This document shows, piece by piece, positions 39,483-49,679 of a DNA stretch of 64,000 nucleotides. Below the pieces are notes generated by a model. It had not been told where the DNA came from. It searched no databases and saw nothing but the letters and a program-made list of their open reading frames with translations. Made by a program: the position numbers and the translations under genes. Numbering within the stretch: the stretch's first letter is position 1; each line of letters starts with the position of its first letter. The DNA comes from Planctomicrobium piriforme (GTDB lineage: Bacteria > Planctomycetota > Planctomycetia > Pirellulales > UBA1268), in NCBI GenBank assembly GCA_945869735.1, contig CAMBPQ010000001.1, positions 1 to 64,000 on the forward strand, read 5' to 3'.

Positions 39483-40534
39483 TCCCCGTCGAGGCGGGTG
39501 CGGGCAAGCGTGGCCCACGGGCTTTCCGGCGCCAGGGTCAGAAACCGACGGAGATGGTGCGCCGCCTCGTCGTCAAGGCCCGTCTCCTGCAGCACGCCCG
39601 CCATGTGCCAGTGGGCATCGGCGTAGGCCGGCTCTTGGCGGAGGACGCCTTCGAGGGCCGCCAGCGCCAGTTCGTGTTCGCCGAGTTCCGCGAGCACGCA
39701 GCCGAGGCTCGAGCGGGCTTGCAGGTGGTTGGGATCGAGTTCGATCACCGCGTAGTAGCGCTCCCGTGCGGCCGTCAGATCGCCTGCCCGGTAGAGCAGT
39801 TCGGCCAGCATGAACATCACGCGGGCCGTCGGGCCCTGGGCCTGGAGCACGGCTCGCAGCGCCTCGGCAGCCTCGACAAACTCCCCGGCGGCCTCGAGGT
39901 CGTCGGCAAGATCAAGAATTTCAGCCACGTCGCCGGTGGCAGGAGGATCGGTCTGTTCGTCGCTGCCCGGCAGCTGCTCGTGAACGACCGATCGTCGGTC
40001 CGGCAGGCCGACGACGGTCGGCGTCTCCGGCGGCTGCGGATGGGCCAGCGGCGCCGTGTAAAAGATGAACTGCAACTGGCCGCCCGCGGCGAGCAACCGT
40101 GAGCCGTCGTCGATGCTCAGTCGCCGGCCGTCGATCCGCACTCGTCCTGCGGCGGCGGCCACCGCCCGGGCACCGCCCGGCGCCAGATCGGCGAGTTTGG
40201 CGTCGATCTCACGCAGTGAGAGGCCTTGTTGCAGGAGCCTGGCCAGATGGCGGCCCACGACGAGTTGCTCGAAGTCGAACCATTCCACCGACCCCACGCC
40301 CTGCACGACTTCGAGCAGCCCGCCCCGGACCCAATGACGGACGGCGGCCGGCGGCACGTCGAGCACCGCCGCCATCATCGCGGACGTATGCAGCCGTCGC
40401 ACGCCCGGATGGTCCGCAGGATGCTCGTCGGCAAGCAGGGGCCGTGAGGAAGGCCGGCCGCGGCGGACCGGCCTGCGGCGTGAAGGCAGCAGCCCACCGT
40501 GGGGTGTTTGGTCGTCCTTGACCTCGTGTGACAT
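39476..40534 (-). CDS. MerR-type HTH plus TPR-repeat protein
   Basis: VPPAAVRHWVRGGLLEVVQGVGSVEWFDFEQLVVGRHLARLLQQGLSLREIDAKL followed by TPR units. Confidence 0.7.
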   Translation of the reverse strand: MSHEVKDDQTPHGGLLPSRRRPVRRGRPSSRPLLADEHPADHPGVRRLHTSAMMAAVLDVPPAAVRHWVRGGLLEVVQGVGSVEWFDFEQLVVGRHLARLLQQGLSLREIDAKLADLAPGGARAVAAAAGRVRIDGRRLSIDDGSRLLAAGGQLQFIFYTAPLAHPQPPETPTVVGLPDRRSVVHEQLPGSDEQTDPPATGDVAEILDLADDLEAAGEFVEAAEALRAVLQAQGPTARVMFMLAELLYRAGDLTAARERYYAVIELDPNHLQARSSLGCVLAELGEHELALAALEGVLRQEPAYADAHWHMAGVLQETGLDDEAAHHLRRFLTLAPESPWATLARTRLDGDQ

Positions 40535-40667
40535 GCATGGGCTTCCAGCGGTGATCGCAGGAATGTACTCCGCTCATGCGACGATGCCAAACGTCGCCCC
40601 TCGCATCAGGAGAAGCCGGTCGTCAGCGGGCACACGAAGGAAGAGCCACGGGCCGCAGCGGGCGGGC

Positions 40668-42371
40668 TCAGGTCGTGTGATTGGAAGGGATCGGCCGGAG
40701 AAATCCGGTGCCCGACGTGCCAGCGGCCGGCACATCGCGGGGATCGTGGACCGGCGGAGCCGGCTCGACGGCGGGGCCCACCGGGGCGATCGTCGGCGCA
40801 CCCTCATCAGGAACGGTTGCCGAAGGCTCGGCCGCGGCCGCCGACGGGATGGGCTCGATGCGGCTGAGCGAGCCAGTATCCGCCGGCTTCTCGGCACGAT
40901 AGGCCTCGGGTTGCGGCGGCGATTGGGTGACGCGTTCAGGCGTTGCTGCCTTCCATCCGTCAGCGGCTGGGGCAGCTGTGCCAGCCGGCTTTTCACTAAA
41001 CGTTTTCATGGGACCGTTATCGGCCGGTGTCGCGGGGGAAACGGCGGGCGGCGTGGTCGGGCGGGCGGACGATGCGGCGGGCGCTGGGATCGTTTCGTAG
41101 CTCGCGGCCGCGGCTGGAATGGCAGGGGCGGCCGTGGCCGGGATCGAGGACACGGACACCGGGTTGCCACACGGGTCGAGCGGCACCTTCGTGACCACGG
41201 TCCGCGGCATGCGGACGGTGTAGGTGTAGGGGGTCTTCTTCTCGACCACCCGCGGCACCTGCATCGTGCGTTCCTCGGTGACGTACTTCATCACCTGCAC
41301 CTGCACGGGCTCGACCTTTTCCTCGGTGACGTACTTGCACACCTGGAAGGCGACCTGCCGGACCTGCTCCTCGGGAACCATTTTCATGACCTGCACGGGC
41401 ACCTTGTTGTCGACCCGCTCCACGACCCTGCGCACGGTCTGTACCGGTACCTGTCGCACGGCCGTCTCGGCCACCATCTTCATGCTCTGCACGGGCACCT
41501 GTTGGACCACCTGTTCGTCGATGTAGCGGACGGTCTGCACCGGCACCTTCTGGGTGACCACGCGATTGACCATCGTGGTCTCGGACACCTGCACCGGCGT
41601 GTAGGTCGGCTGGTAGACGCGATTGACCTGATTGACGACCGTGCCGGGAGTCATCACCCAGGAGTAGCCGCCCCGCTGCCAAACAGTGAGGCCGGTGAAG
41701 GGGTCGACGGCCCAGTTGCCCGGGGCGTACGCGAGGCCGGTCGAGCCCGGCGTGACGACGGGCGTGACGGTGTCGACGGCCTGGCTGCCGACCGAGTACG
41801 TGGTCCGCATCTGCGTGACTGGTTCGGCGACGGTGTAGGCCTGTTCCCGCTCGCTCGTCTCGTAGACGGGCTTTCTGACCGTGGTCACCTGCTGCTGCAT
41901 CACGGTCTCGTAGACCGGCTTCATCACGGTGTATTGCTCCTCGCGGGTGGCCGTCTCGACCACGTCGCGGGTGACGTCATAGCTGCGGTCCTCGACCACG
42001 GTCTCATAGACCGGCTTCATGACCGTGAATCGTTCCTCGCGGGTCTGCGTCTCCCAGACGGGCCGCTGCACGGTGTAGCGCCGCTCCTGCGTTTGGGTCT
42101 CCATGACCGGCTTTTGGACGGTGTAGGACCTAGTGTCGTAGACGGTTTCGGTGGAAACGCGGTACGCCGTCATCTGCTGCTCGTCGTAGACGGTTTTGTA
42201 GTCGAGGCGATAGGTCTGCGTGGGGACCGCCACGGGAGCGGGCGGCGCACCACAGCCGCACTGGGCGGTTGCGACTTGCATGGCGGGCGCATGCGGCGCG
42301 AGCACGAGGCCCGCGCAGGCAAGCGACTGCAAGCGGCGGAGGAAGTTCGGACGGGCAGTTGTCGGCGTCAT
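40668..42371 (-). CDS. YTV-type repeat cell-surface protein
   Basis: Many units such as YTVQKPVMETQTQERRYTVQRPVWETQTREERFTVMKPVYET and VPVQTVRYIDEQVVQQVPVQSMKMV; signal-like N-terminus. Confidence 0.8.
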   Translation of the reverse strand: MTPTTARPNFLRRLQSLACAGLVLAPHAPAMQVATAQCGCGAPPAPVAVPTQTYRLDYKTVYDEQQMTAYRVSTETVYDTRSYTVQKPVMETQTQERRYTVQRPVWETQTREERFTVMKPVYETVVEDRSYDVTRDVVETATREEQYTVMKPVYETVMQQQVTTVRKPVYETSEREQAYTVAEPVTQMRTTYSVGSQAVDTVTPVVTPGSTGLAYAPGNWAVDPFTGLTVWQRGGYSWVMTPGTVVNQVNRVYQPTYTPVQVSETTMVNRVVTQKVPVQTVRYIDEQVVQQVPVQSMKMVAETAVRQVPVQTVRRVVERVDNKVPVQVMKMVPEEQVRQVAFQVCKYVTEEKVEPVQVQVMKYVTEERTMQVPRVVEKKTPYTYTVRMPRTVVTKVPLDPCGNPVSVSSIPATAAPAIPAAAASYETIPAPAASSARPTTPPAVSPATPADNGPMKTFSEKPAGTAAPAADGWKAATPERVTQSPPQPEAYRAEKPADTGSLSRIEPIPSAAAAEPSATVPDEGAPTIAPVGPAVEPAPPVHDPRDVPAAGTSGTGFLRPIPSNHTT

Positions 42372-42435
42372 GGGTTCTCTCCTGAAAAGACCCTCTGAGA
42401 CTAATCCGGTCTACGCGGGCCACAAGCGGTGAGTT

Positions 42436-42473
42436 GAGAAAAAATTTGGGCTTTTTTCCGAAAAAAGGCCCCC
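42436..42473 (-). terminator. Intrinsic terminator downstream of the ABC transporter/DUF1854 pair
   Basis: Minus strand: GGGCCTTTTTTCGGAAAAAAGCCC followed by AAATTTTTTC. Confidence 0.8.
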
Positions 42474-42578
42474 CTTCCCGCAGGAACGGTGCAACCCGTC
42501 CATCTTACGGCCCCGGGAAAGGGCACCCGCAGAACGCGGGTCAACCTGGCGGGTCCACGCAGGCTGCGGGCCTCGGGT

Positions 42579-43085
42579 CTACGCCAGTTTCTCGAGGAGG
42601 CGGCGGCTGTGCAGATCGAGGGCCGCCACGCGAGGAATCCGGTATCTCATCCCGAACGTGTCGGTGACGAACACGCTTCCGTCTGATCGTCGGGCGACGT
42701 CGTCGGCGTGCGCGACGGTGAAACGATGCGGCCCACGATCGGTGTCCACGGCCCATTCCGTCGGTTCGGTGTCGGACACCGTCTCAATTCGCTCGATCAC
42801 GGGCAGGAACTCCCGCTGGGCCAGTTCGCGATCGAGCATCGTCTTGAGCGCGGCGGGGAGCGCAGCGAGGGATTCCACCCACGCCAGTTCGCCTCCGTCG
42901 GCGGCGACGACGGCCACCGGCCCCGCCGGCGCCGTCACCGGAAAGGCACGCAGCACGTCGACGTCTTGATGCCGCCTGCCAACCGCGTCAATCAGGTCGA
43001 GCCGGCCGTTGGAATGTCGCTCCAGCCGCCAGCCCTCGGGCGAATCTCGTGTGAATGTTGCAGGGTCGTCGGGAGGTGTGTTCAT
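42579..43085 (-). CDS. DUF1854-like protein
   Basis: 168 aa; RLERHSNGRLDLIDAVGRRHQDVDVLRAFPVTAP ... DTFGMRYRIPRVAALDLHSRRLLEKL; downstream of an ABC transporter. Confidence 0.7.
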   Translation of the reverse strand: MNTPPDDPATFTRDSPEGWRLERHSNGRLDLIDAVGRRHQDVDVLRAFPVTAPAGPVAVVAADGGELAWVESLAALPAALKTMLDRELAQREFLPVIERIETVSDTEPTEWAVDTDRGPHRFTVAHADDVARRSDGSVFVTDTFGMRYRIPRVAALDLHSRRLLEKLA

Positions 43086-43122
43086 GAGTGGAACTGTTTC
43101 GGTGAGGCAGGCGTGTGGCGGT

Positions 43123-45441
43123 TCAGCTGGCGGCGGCCGCCTCCTCGGCGGCTTTCATCTGGGCACGGTAGAGCCGGGCATACATACCGTCGGCGTCCAG
43201 CAGGTCGTCGTGTGTGCCCATCTCCACGATGCGGCCTGCGTCGAGGACGACGAGCCGGTTGGCGCGGCGGAGCGTCGAGAGCCGATGGGCGATGGCGATC
43301 GTCGTCCGCCCGGTCACCAGCCGGTCGATCGCCGTCTGGATGATCGACTCAGTCTCAGCGTCGACACTCGACGTAGCCTCGTCGAGAACCAGAATCCGCG
43401 GATCGACGAGGAGGGCGCGGGCAATCGAGAGCCGCTGTCGCTCGCCACCGGAGAGGCCGCTGCCGCGTTCACCGACCCGCGAATCGTATGCCAGCGGCTG
43501 CGAGAGGATGAAGTCGTGGGCTCCGGCGGCCCGTGCCGCCTCGACGATCTTCTCGCGTGGCGCGGCCGGTCGCCCGTAGGTGATGTTGTCGGCGACGGTG
43601 CCGAAGAACAGGAACGGTTCCTGAAGCACGCAGCCGAGATTGCGATGGTAGTCGGCAATGTCGACGTCGCGGAGGTCGACGCCGTCGACGCGGATCGAAC
43701 CACTCGACGGGTCATAGAACCTGCAGACAAGATTGGCGAGCGTCGACTTGCCGGATCCGCTCGTGCCCACCAGACCGATCATTTCGCCAGGTTCGATCAC
43801 GAGGTCGATGCCGTGGAGCACCTCGCGGGCCCCGTAGCGGAAATGCACGCCCGTGATCTCGATCCGCCCCGCGACGCGGCCGAGGCTCACTGGCCGCGCG
43901 GCCTCGGCGACGGTCGGCTTGCAGTCGAGGATCTCTAAGATTCGCTGGGCGCTCGCCGCCGCACGCTGCGTGGCGGGGACCATTCGGATCATCGATTCCA
44001 CGCGGCCGTAGAACCGGGCGATGTAGGCAAGGAAGGCGGTCAGTCCGCCGACGGTCACGCTGCCGGAGAAGACGAGCCACGCACCGCAAGCCCAGACGAC
44101 GAGCAGCCCGATCTCACTAAACAGGCTGACGAACGGACCGCAGAATGACCAGACCACGTTGACGCGGTCGTTCGCCTCGAGCACCCGCTCGTTGGCGGTG
44201 ACGAAGCGGTCGATTTCCCGCGACTCCTGAGCGAATGCCTTGACGACACGGATGCCGGGGATCGTGTCGGCCAGCACGCTCGTCATGTCGCTCCAGGCGA
44301 CAGCGCCCCGGGCGAAGCCGCGGCGGAGCCGTTCGCGGACCGCATAGATGAGCCAGAACGCAAAGGGAAAAGGCACGAGCGTCAGCACCGCCAGCAGCGG
44401 GTTGAGCCAGATCAAGACCGCCGCCGTGAGCGTGAGCAGCATCACGTTCGAGGCAAAATCGATCAGGTTAACGGAGATGAAAATGTTGATCTTGTCAGTG
44501 TCGCTCCCCACCCGCGACATCAAATCGCCCGTCCGCTTGCCCTGGAAGAAGTCGAGCGAGAGCGACTGCATGTGGGCGTAGGTCCGCGTGCGCAGGCCCG
44601 CAGCGATGCGTTCGCTGACCCACGCGAGCGTCCAGGTCTGCAACCAGGAGAGCAGCCAGGCGACGAGCGCCGCGAGCAGCAGGCCGCCGAGGTACCACCA
44701 GACCAGGGAAAACGGCACTTCCCGGCCGTTCTGCCTGGGGATCAGGACGTCGTCGACAAGCGGCATCGTGAGATAGGGGGGCACGAGCGCCGCGGCCGTG
44801 CTTACCAGTGAGAGCACGCCCCCCAGGATTGCCATGCCCGCATGGGGCTTCGCGAAGGAGATCAGTCGAAAGAGCGCCCGCCAGGAGGCCCAGCCACCCG
44901 TTCCGCCCGCATCGTCGGCAAGGCCACGGGTGGCGGCGGCAGCCGGCTTCTCCTCGGTCTCCTCCGCTTCGGCGGCTGCGGCCGGTTGTCTGACGTCTCT
45001 CAGATTGTCGGGCTCGGTCAGCCCGTTGGGGCCTCGTAGCCGCGCGTCGAAGGCGTCTTCCAGCGCATGGATGGCAGCGGCCTTGGCAGGCGTGAACAGC
45101 CAGCGGGCTACGGTCCGGTCACCCTCCGAGAGTTCCATGCGTCCAACCGCCGATCGCAGTTGCACGTCGAGCCGGGTGCTGGCATCGATCGCCCACGAGC
45201 GCGGGCCGCCAGCCCTGCCCGCGCCCCCCGCTGCGAAGGCCGGTTCGTCAGCGATCACCCGTTTGTTGGTGAGCACGATCCAGCCATCGCTGAACCGCAA
45301 ATCCGCGTCGAGGTCGAAGCGTCCGATCGCAAGCACGGTTTCATCCGGCGCGACGACGACTGCCCCGAGCCAGGGAAGGCCGAGTCCTGCCGGGAGCGCG
45401 GGCAAGTCGCCGTCAGGGCGTTTGGAGGGGGGGGTGGTCAT
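43123..45441 (-). CDS. ABC transporter, fused permease/ATPase with N-terminal extension; possibly cyanophycin-associated
   Basis: GLVGTSGSGKSTLANLVCRFYDP, GLSGGERQRLSIARALLVDPRILVLDEATSSVD; ~190-aa N-terminal extension. Confidence 0.92.
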   Translation of the reverse strand: MTTPPSKRPDGDLPALPAGLGLPWLGAVVVAPDETVLAIGRFDLDADLRFSDGWIVLTNKRVIADEPAFAAGGAGRAGGPRSWAIDASTRLDVQLRSAVGRMELSEGDRTVARWLFTPAKAAAIHALEDAFDARLRGPNGLTEPDNLRDVRQPAAAAEAEETEEKPAAAATRGLADDAGGTGGWASWRALFRLISFAKPHAGMAILGGVLSLVSTAAALVPPYLTMPLVDDVLIPRQNGREVPFSLVWWYLGGLLLAALVAWLLSWLQTWTLAWVSERIAAGLRTRTYAHMQSLSLDFFQGKRTGDLMSRVGSDTDKINIFISVNLIDFASNVMLLTLTAAVLIWLNPLLAVLTLVPFPFAFWLIYAVRERLRRGFARGAVAWSDMTSVLADTIPGIRVVKAFAQESREIDRFVTANERVLEANDRVNVVWSFCGPFVSLFSEIGLLVVWACGAWLVFSGSVTVGGLTAFLAYIARFYGRVESMIRMVPATQRAAASAQRILEILDCKPTVAEAARPVSLGRVAGRIEITGVHFRYGAREVLHGIDLVIEPGEMIGLVGTSGSGKSTLANLVCRFYDPSSGSIRVDGVDLRDVDIADYHRNLGCVLQEPFLFFGTVADNITYGRPAAPREKIVEAARAAGAHDFILSQPLAYDSRVGERGSGLSGGERQRLSIARALLVDPRILVLDEATSSVDAETESIIQTAIDRLVTGRTTIAIAHRLSTLRRANRLVVLDAGRIVEMGTHDDLLDADGMYARLYRAQMKAAEEAAAAS

Positions 45442-46425
45442 AGGAGGAGGGGGTGCCGCGGTCCGTCGAGCAGGTGGGGAACGAGTGAAAACCTTGAATT
45501 TCAGGCTCTTGCGACCGGTTAAAGGGGCTGGTTGCTCCCCGGCAACAGAAATTTGCGTGGCTTTCCGAACATGCCTAGATTACCGTCAGTTGACAAGGCG
45601 ATGCGCTGAACACAGACGCTTTGCCCGCCGCCGACGAGGCCGATCCCCGCAGTCTCGTTGATGGCCCTGAGTGTGCTTGCCATTTTTGTAGAAATGTCCG
45701 ACCCGCCTGCTGCCACTGGCCTTCCATTGCCACGCCCATCGGTCATCTTTTCCGAGATCCTACCCACTGGGATCCGCGCCAGGCTTGATATTTTGGCCAC
45801 AAGAACGGCCGATCCTCGCACTGCGGCCATTCGGCACACAACGTGCTCCTGCTTCGAGGCGTCGAAAAATCATTCGCAGTCGTTGGCCGAAAGCGTAAAC
45901 TCCGGTAATCGAACTGCGAAGATGGTCATGGGAAACCGTGGCCTGTCTTTTCGGCGAGGCAGCGTCGACCGGACTTGTTCCGGAAGGTGTTGTTGTTGGA
46001 ATCATGGTGCCGCGAGGAACGGGTATCGCAAGCGAACGCGCGTCCGTGTGGCGTGCGGCGTTACCATCCGGCCTTGCGGTGTAGGAATCTTTTCGTCCCA
46101 TGGCCACTTCGGCCGGTTGGTTGTCGGTGGGCATCTGTTTCCCATTGTTCTCGAGCCTGTCCGCGAAGAATCGCTTCGCCGGGGGCATCTCTTCCGCGGC
46201 ACCGGATTGCCAACCGCCGCCCTGACGACTTCATTCGTCGGGTTCGTGCGGATGCCTGCCAAGGCGGGCAGGACTGTGCAGGCGACGCGCCGGCGCAGTG
46301 CCGTTGTGAACCGTGCGACCTCCATTCCAGAACAATCCGTCGGAGTGTCCGGCGGCTGGAAGAGGCGCACACGACCAGACCCGCGCATGCGTCTGCGACC
46401 GGTCTAAAAGAACTGCGTTCCATTC

Positions 46426-49400
46426 ATGGAGATTCTTTCGCTCAAGGTCCTTCGCGGTCCCAATCAATGGGCATCGTTCCCCTGCCTGGAAGCCTGGGTC
46501 GATCTCGGCCGGCTGGAAGATTACCCCTCCAACACGCTCCCCGGCTTCAATGAGCGGGTCATGTCGTGGCTGCCGACGATGATCGAGCACCGCTGCTCGA
46601 TCGGTGAGCGTGGCGGCTTCTTCGAACGGCTCCGCGCCGGTACCTGGATGGGCCATGTCCTCGAGCATGTCACGCTCGAGCTCCAGACGCTCGCCGGCAC
46701 ACCGGTGGGATACGGCCGTGCCCGCGAGGCCAAGACCCGCGGCGTCTATAAGGTGGTGATTGAATACAAGGAGGAGAAGTTCGCGATCGAGTGCCTCCAC
46801 ACGGCCCACCGGCTGCTGATAGCGGCGATCGACGGCACCCCCTTCGACGTCGCCTGTGAGGTGAAGCGTCTCCGGAAGGTGCTCCTTGACGTGCAGCTCG
46901 GCCCCAGCACGCGGTCGATCGTCGAGGCCGCAGTGGCGCGGGGCATCCCGCCGCAGCGGCTCACCGAAGGCTCGCTCGTGCGGCTCGGACAGGGGGCTAA
47001 GCAGCGGCGGATCCTCGCCGCCGAGACCGATCGCACCGGCGCGGTCGCGGAGACGATCGCACAGGACAAGGAGCTCACGCGAACGCTTCTGGCCGAGTCG
47101 GGCATCCCCGTGCCTGAGGGGCGGCCCGTCACCGATGCCGCCGATGCGTGGGCAGTCGCCGAGGAGATCGGTACTCCCGTCGTCGTGAAGCCCCGGTATG
47201 GCAACCAGGGACGTGGGGTCTCGGTCAACCTCGTCACCCGCGATGAGGTCGAGAAGGCCTGGCTGCTCGCCAACGAGCAGGATTCGGCGGTCGTCGTCGA
47301 GCGGTTCGTCAGCGGTGGCGACTACCGGGTGTTGGTGGTGGACAACCGCATGGTGGCGGCGGCCCGTCGGCATCCGCCGCTGGTCGTGGGCGACGGCGGT
47401 TCGACGGTGCGGCAACTCGTCGATCGTGTCAACGAGGATCCGCGGCGGTGCGGCGACCATGCCACGTCGCTCAGCCCGATGGTGATCGATGAGGTCGCCG
47501 TCGCGGTGCTCCGGGAGCAGGGTCTGACCGAGATGAGCATTCCGGAAGCGGACCGCGATGTGCTGCTGCGCCGGAACGCGAATCTCAGCACCGGCGGCTC
47601 GGCCGAGGACGTCACCGACATTGTCCACCCCGAGGTGGCGGCCCGGGCAGTCGAGGCAGCCCGGATCATTGGCCTCGACGTGGCCGGTATCGACATGGTG
47701 ATGGATGACATCGCCAACTCGCTCGAATCCCAGCGGGGAGTCGTGATCGAGGTCAACGCGGCACCAGGCCTGCGGATGCACCTGGAGCCGACGGTCGGCA
47801 CGCCACGAAACGTAGGCGCCGCGATCGTCGATGCCCTCTTCAGCCCCGGCGACGACGGCCGCATTCCCACCGCCGCCGTCACCGGCACCAACGGCAAGAC
47901 GACCGTTGTTCGTCTGATCGCGCACCTCGCCACCACGGGTGGCGGCCTCGTCGGCACGACCTGTACCGAGGGCGTTTGGATCGGCGGCCGACAGATCGAC
48001 TCGGGCGATTGCAGCGGCCCCAAGAGCGCCCGTCGTGTGCTGGCGAATCCGGCGGTTACCACGGCCGTCCTCGAGACCGCGCGGGGTGGCATCCTCCGCG
48101 AGGGCTGCGGCTTCGACTGCTGCGACGTCGCGGTGGTCACGAACATCGCCTCGGGCGACCACCTCGGTATTGCTGAGATCGACACGCCCGAGCAGATCGC
48201 GTGGGTCAAGGGAGCGATCGTCGCGGCCGTGCGGCCGGGCGGTGCCGCCGTGCTCAACGCCGCCGATCCGCTCGTTGTCGAGATGAAGAAATGGTGCAAG
48301 GGGCAGGTGGTCTACTTTGCCCTCGATCCGGCGAACCCTGTGGTCGTGGAACACCTCGCCCAGGGTGGCCTCGCGGCCACTGTTCGTGAGGGCTGGATCG
48401 TGCTCTGCGACGGTCCGCGCGAGACCAGGCTCGCCCACCTCGACCGGGTGCCGCTTGTGCATCGCGGGCTCGTCGACTTCCAGGTGGAAAACGTGCTTGC
48501 CAGTGCCGCGGCTGCCTGGCGACTCGGGGTCCCGCTGGAGTTGGTCCGGCTCGGACTGGAGAGTTTTTCGAGCGGCTCGTCCGGCTCGCCGGGCAGGTTC
48601 AACCTCTTTGATATCGAGGGCGCGTCGATCGTGGTCGACTACGGCCACAATGTGCCGTCGCTCGAAAGGATCTGCGGCTCGCTGGCGAAGTTCCCGCATC
48701 CGCGCCGAACAGCGGTTTACTCGGCGGCTGGTGACCGTCGAGACGAAGATCTCATCGCGCAGGGCCGGCTCCTCGCCGCGACGTTTGACCGGGTCGTGAT
48801 CTATGAAGATGCCTACATCCGCGGCCGCCAGCCGGGCGAGATCACAAAACTCATCTCGGAGGGCATCCGCGCGGGCATGCGGGCGGACAAGCCCGTGACG
48901 ATCGAGGCCGGAGGCGACTGGGCGACCAGCGCCGCGCTCGTGATCGATGCCGTCGGCACGGGTGATCTTGTGCTGCTCCAAGCCGATACGATCGAGCAGA
49001 CGATCCCCTGGCTCACGGAACGGTATGGCAGCCGGCTCAAGGACACGGTGTTTGACGAGCTTGCCGGCACCGGAGCGGGCGCCGTCGTTGCGACCTCGCC
49101 GAAGCCGGGCGAGCCGGTGGATGTGAAGGTCGGGCGTCTCGGTCGTGGTGTGACCGCGACCCGCGACATCACAGCCGGCGAGACGGTACTGAAGACCTGG
49201 GGGCAGCAGGTGCCACAGCGGACGCGACACACCGTTCAGGTCGACCGGCAGACCCACATCGTGCCCGACGGCGTGGCTGTGCTCTTGAACCACTCCTGCG
49301 AGCCAAACTGCGGTGTCGAGATTCGCTCCGGTGTCAAGGAGATCAAGGTCCGCGCCCTGCGGCCGATCGCCGCAGGAGAGGAGGTCACCGTCGACTACGA

Positions 49401-49581
49401 GACCTTCGAGGAGGAAGTCGTGCATCTCGGCGGGCCGTGCCGCTGCGGTTCAGCGACGTGCCGTGGCCGAGTGGCCGGCTATAAACACCTGCCGGCCGAC
49501 GCGAAGGCCCGGTACGGCGTCTTCATCGCCGAGTATCTGCGAATCCTCGAGTCTGAGACGTCCCTACCAGTCGGGGTGTGA
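46426..49581 (+). CDS. cphA: Cyanophycin synthetase (CphA) with C-terminal SET/post-SET domain
   Basis: LRGPNQWASFPCLEAWVDLG, ATP-grasp PVVVKPRYGNQGRGVSVNL, Mur ligase TAAVTGTNGKTTVVRLIAHL, YSAAGDRRDEDL; then RGVTATRDITAGETVL, LLNHSCEPNCGVE, EEVTVDYETF, CRCGSATCRG. Confidence 0.93.
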   Translation: MEILSLKVLRGPNQWASFPCLEAWVDLGRLEDYPSNTLPGFNERVMSWLPTMIEHRCSIGERGGFFERLRAGTWMGHVLEHVTLELQTLAGTPVGYGRAREAKTRGVYKVVIEYKEEKFAIECLHTAHRLLIAAIDGTPFDVACEVKRLRKVLLDVQLGPSTRSIVEAAVARGIPPQRLTEGSLVRLGQGAKQRRILAAETDRTGAVAETIAQDKELTRTLLAESGIPVPEGRPVTDAADAWAVAEEIGTPVVVKPRYGNQGRGVSVNLVTRDEVEKAWLLANEQDSAVVVERFVSGGDYRVLVVDNRMVAAARRHPPLVVGDGGSTVRQLVDRVNEDPRRCGDHATSLSPMVIDEVAVAVLREQGLTEMSIPEADRDVLLRRNANLSTGGSAEDVTDIVHPEVAARAVEAARIIGLDVAGIDMVMDDIANSLESQRGVVIEVNAAPGLRMHLEPTVGTPRNVGAAIVDALFSPGDDGRIPTAAVTGTNGKTTVVRLIAHLATTGGGLVGTTCTEGVWIGGRQIDSGDCSGPKSARRVLANPAVTTAVLETARGGILREGCGFDCCDVAVVTNIASGDHLGIAEIDTPEQIAWVKGAIVAAVRPGGAAVLNAADPLVVEMKKWCKGQVVYFALDPANPVVVEHLAQGGLAATVREGWIVLCDGPRETRLAHLDRVPLVHRGLVDFQVENVLASAAAAWRLGVPLELVRLGLESFSSGSSGSPGRFNLFDIEGASIVVDYGHNVPSLERICGSLAKFPHPRRTAVYSAAGDRRDEDLIAQGRLLAATFDRVVIYEDAYIRGRQPGEITKLISEGIRAGMRADKPVTIEAGGDWATSAALVIDAVGTGDLVLLQADTIEQTIPWLTERYGSRLKDTVFDELAGTGAGAVVATSPKPGEPVDVKVGRLGRGVTATRDITAGETVLKTWGQQVPQRTRHTVQVDRQTHIVPDGVAVLLNHSCEPNCGVEIRSGVKEIKVRALRPIAAGEEVTVDYETFEEEVVHLGGPCRCGSATCRGRVAGYKHLPADAKARYGVFIAEYLRILESETSLPVGV

Positions 49582-49590
49582 TTTCTGATT

Positions 49591-49679
49591 CAGGAAGCCC
49601 AACGGCGTGAGCCGTGAGGGCCGAGCCGCGAGTAACGCGGCCTTACCGCCGACGCAATGACGCTTCCTGATTCAGGAAG
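49591..49679. terminator. Clustered hairpins between convergent cphA and mlaD, including a family C-like unit; possible bidirectional terminator
   Basis: ACGGC-GTGA-GCCGT, GCCGCG-AGTAA-CGCGGC (49625-49641) and CTTCCTGA-T-TCAGGAAG (49663-49679). Confidence 0.5.

Noticed and set aside
45658-46407. 249-aa ORF in the ABC-cphA gap
   Set aside because: No family-like motifs or convincing start context; treated as non-coding unless conserved
46231-49425. 1064-aa minus-strand ORF opposite cphA
   Set aside because: Antisense shadow of a clear CphA-SET gene in high-GC DNA; His/Asp/Arg-rich low-complexity translation with no family motifs
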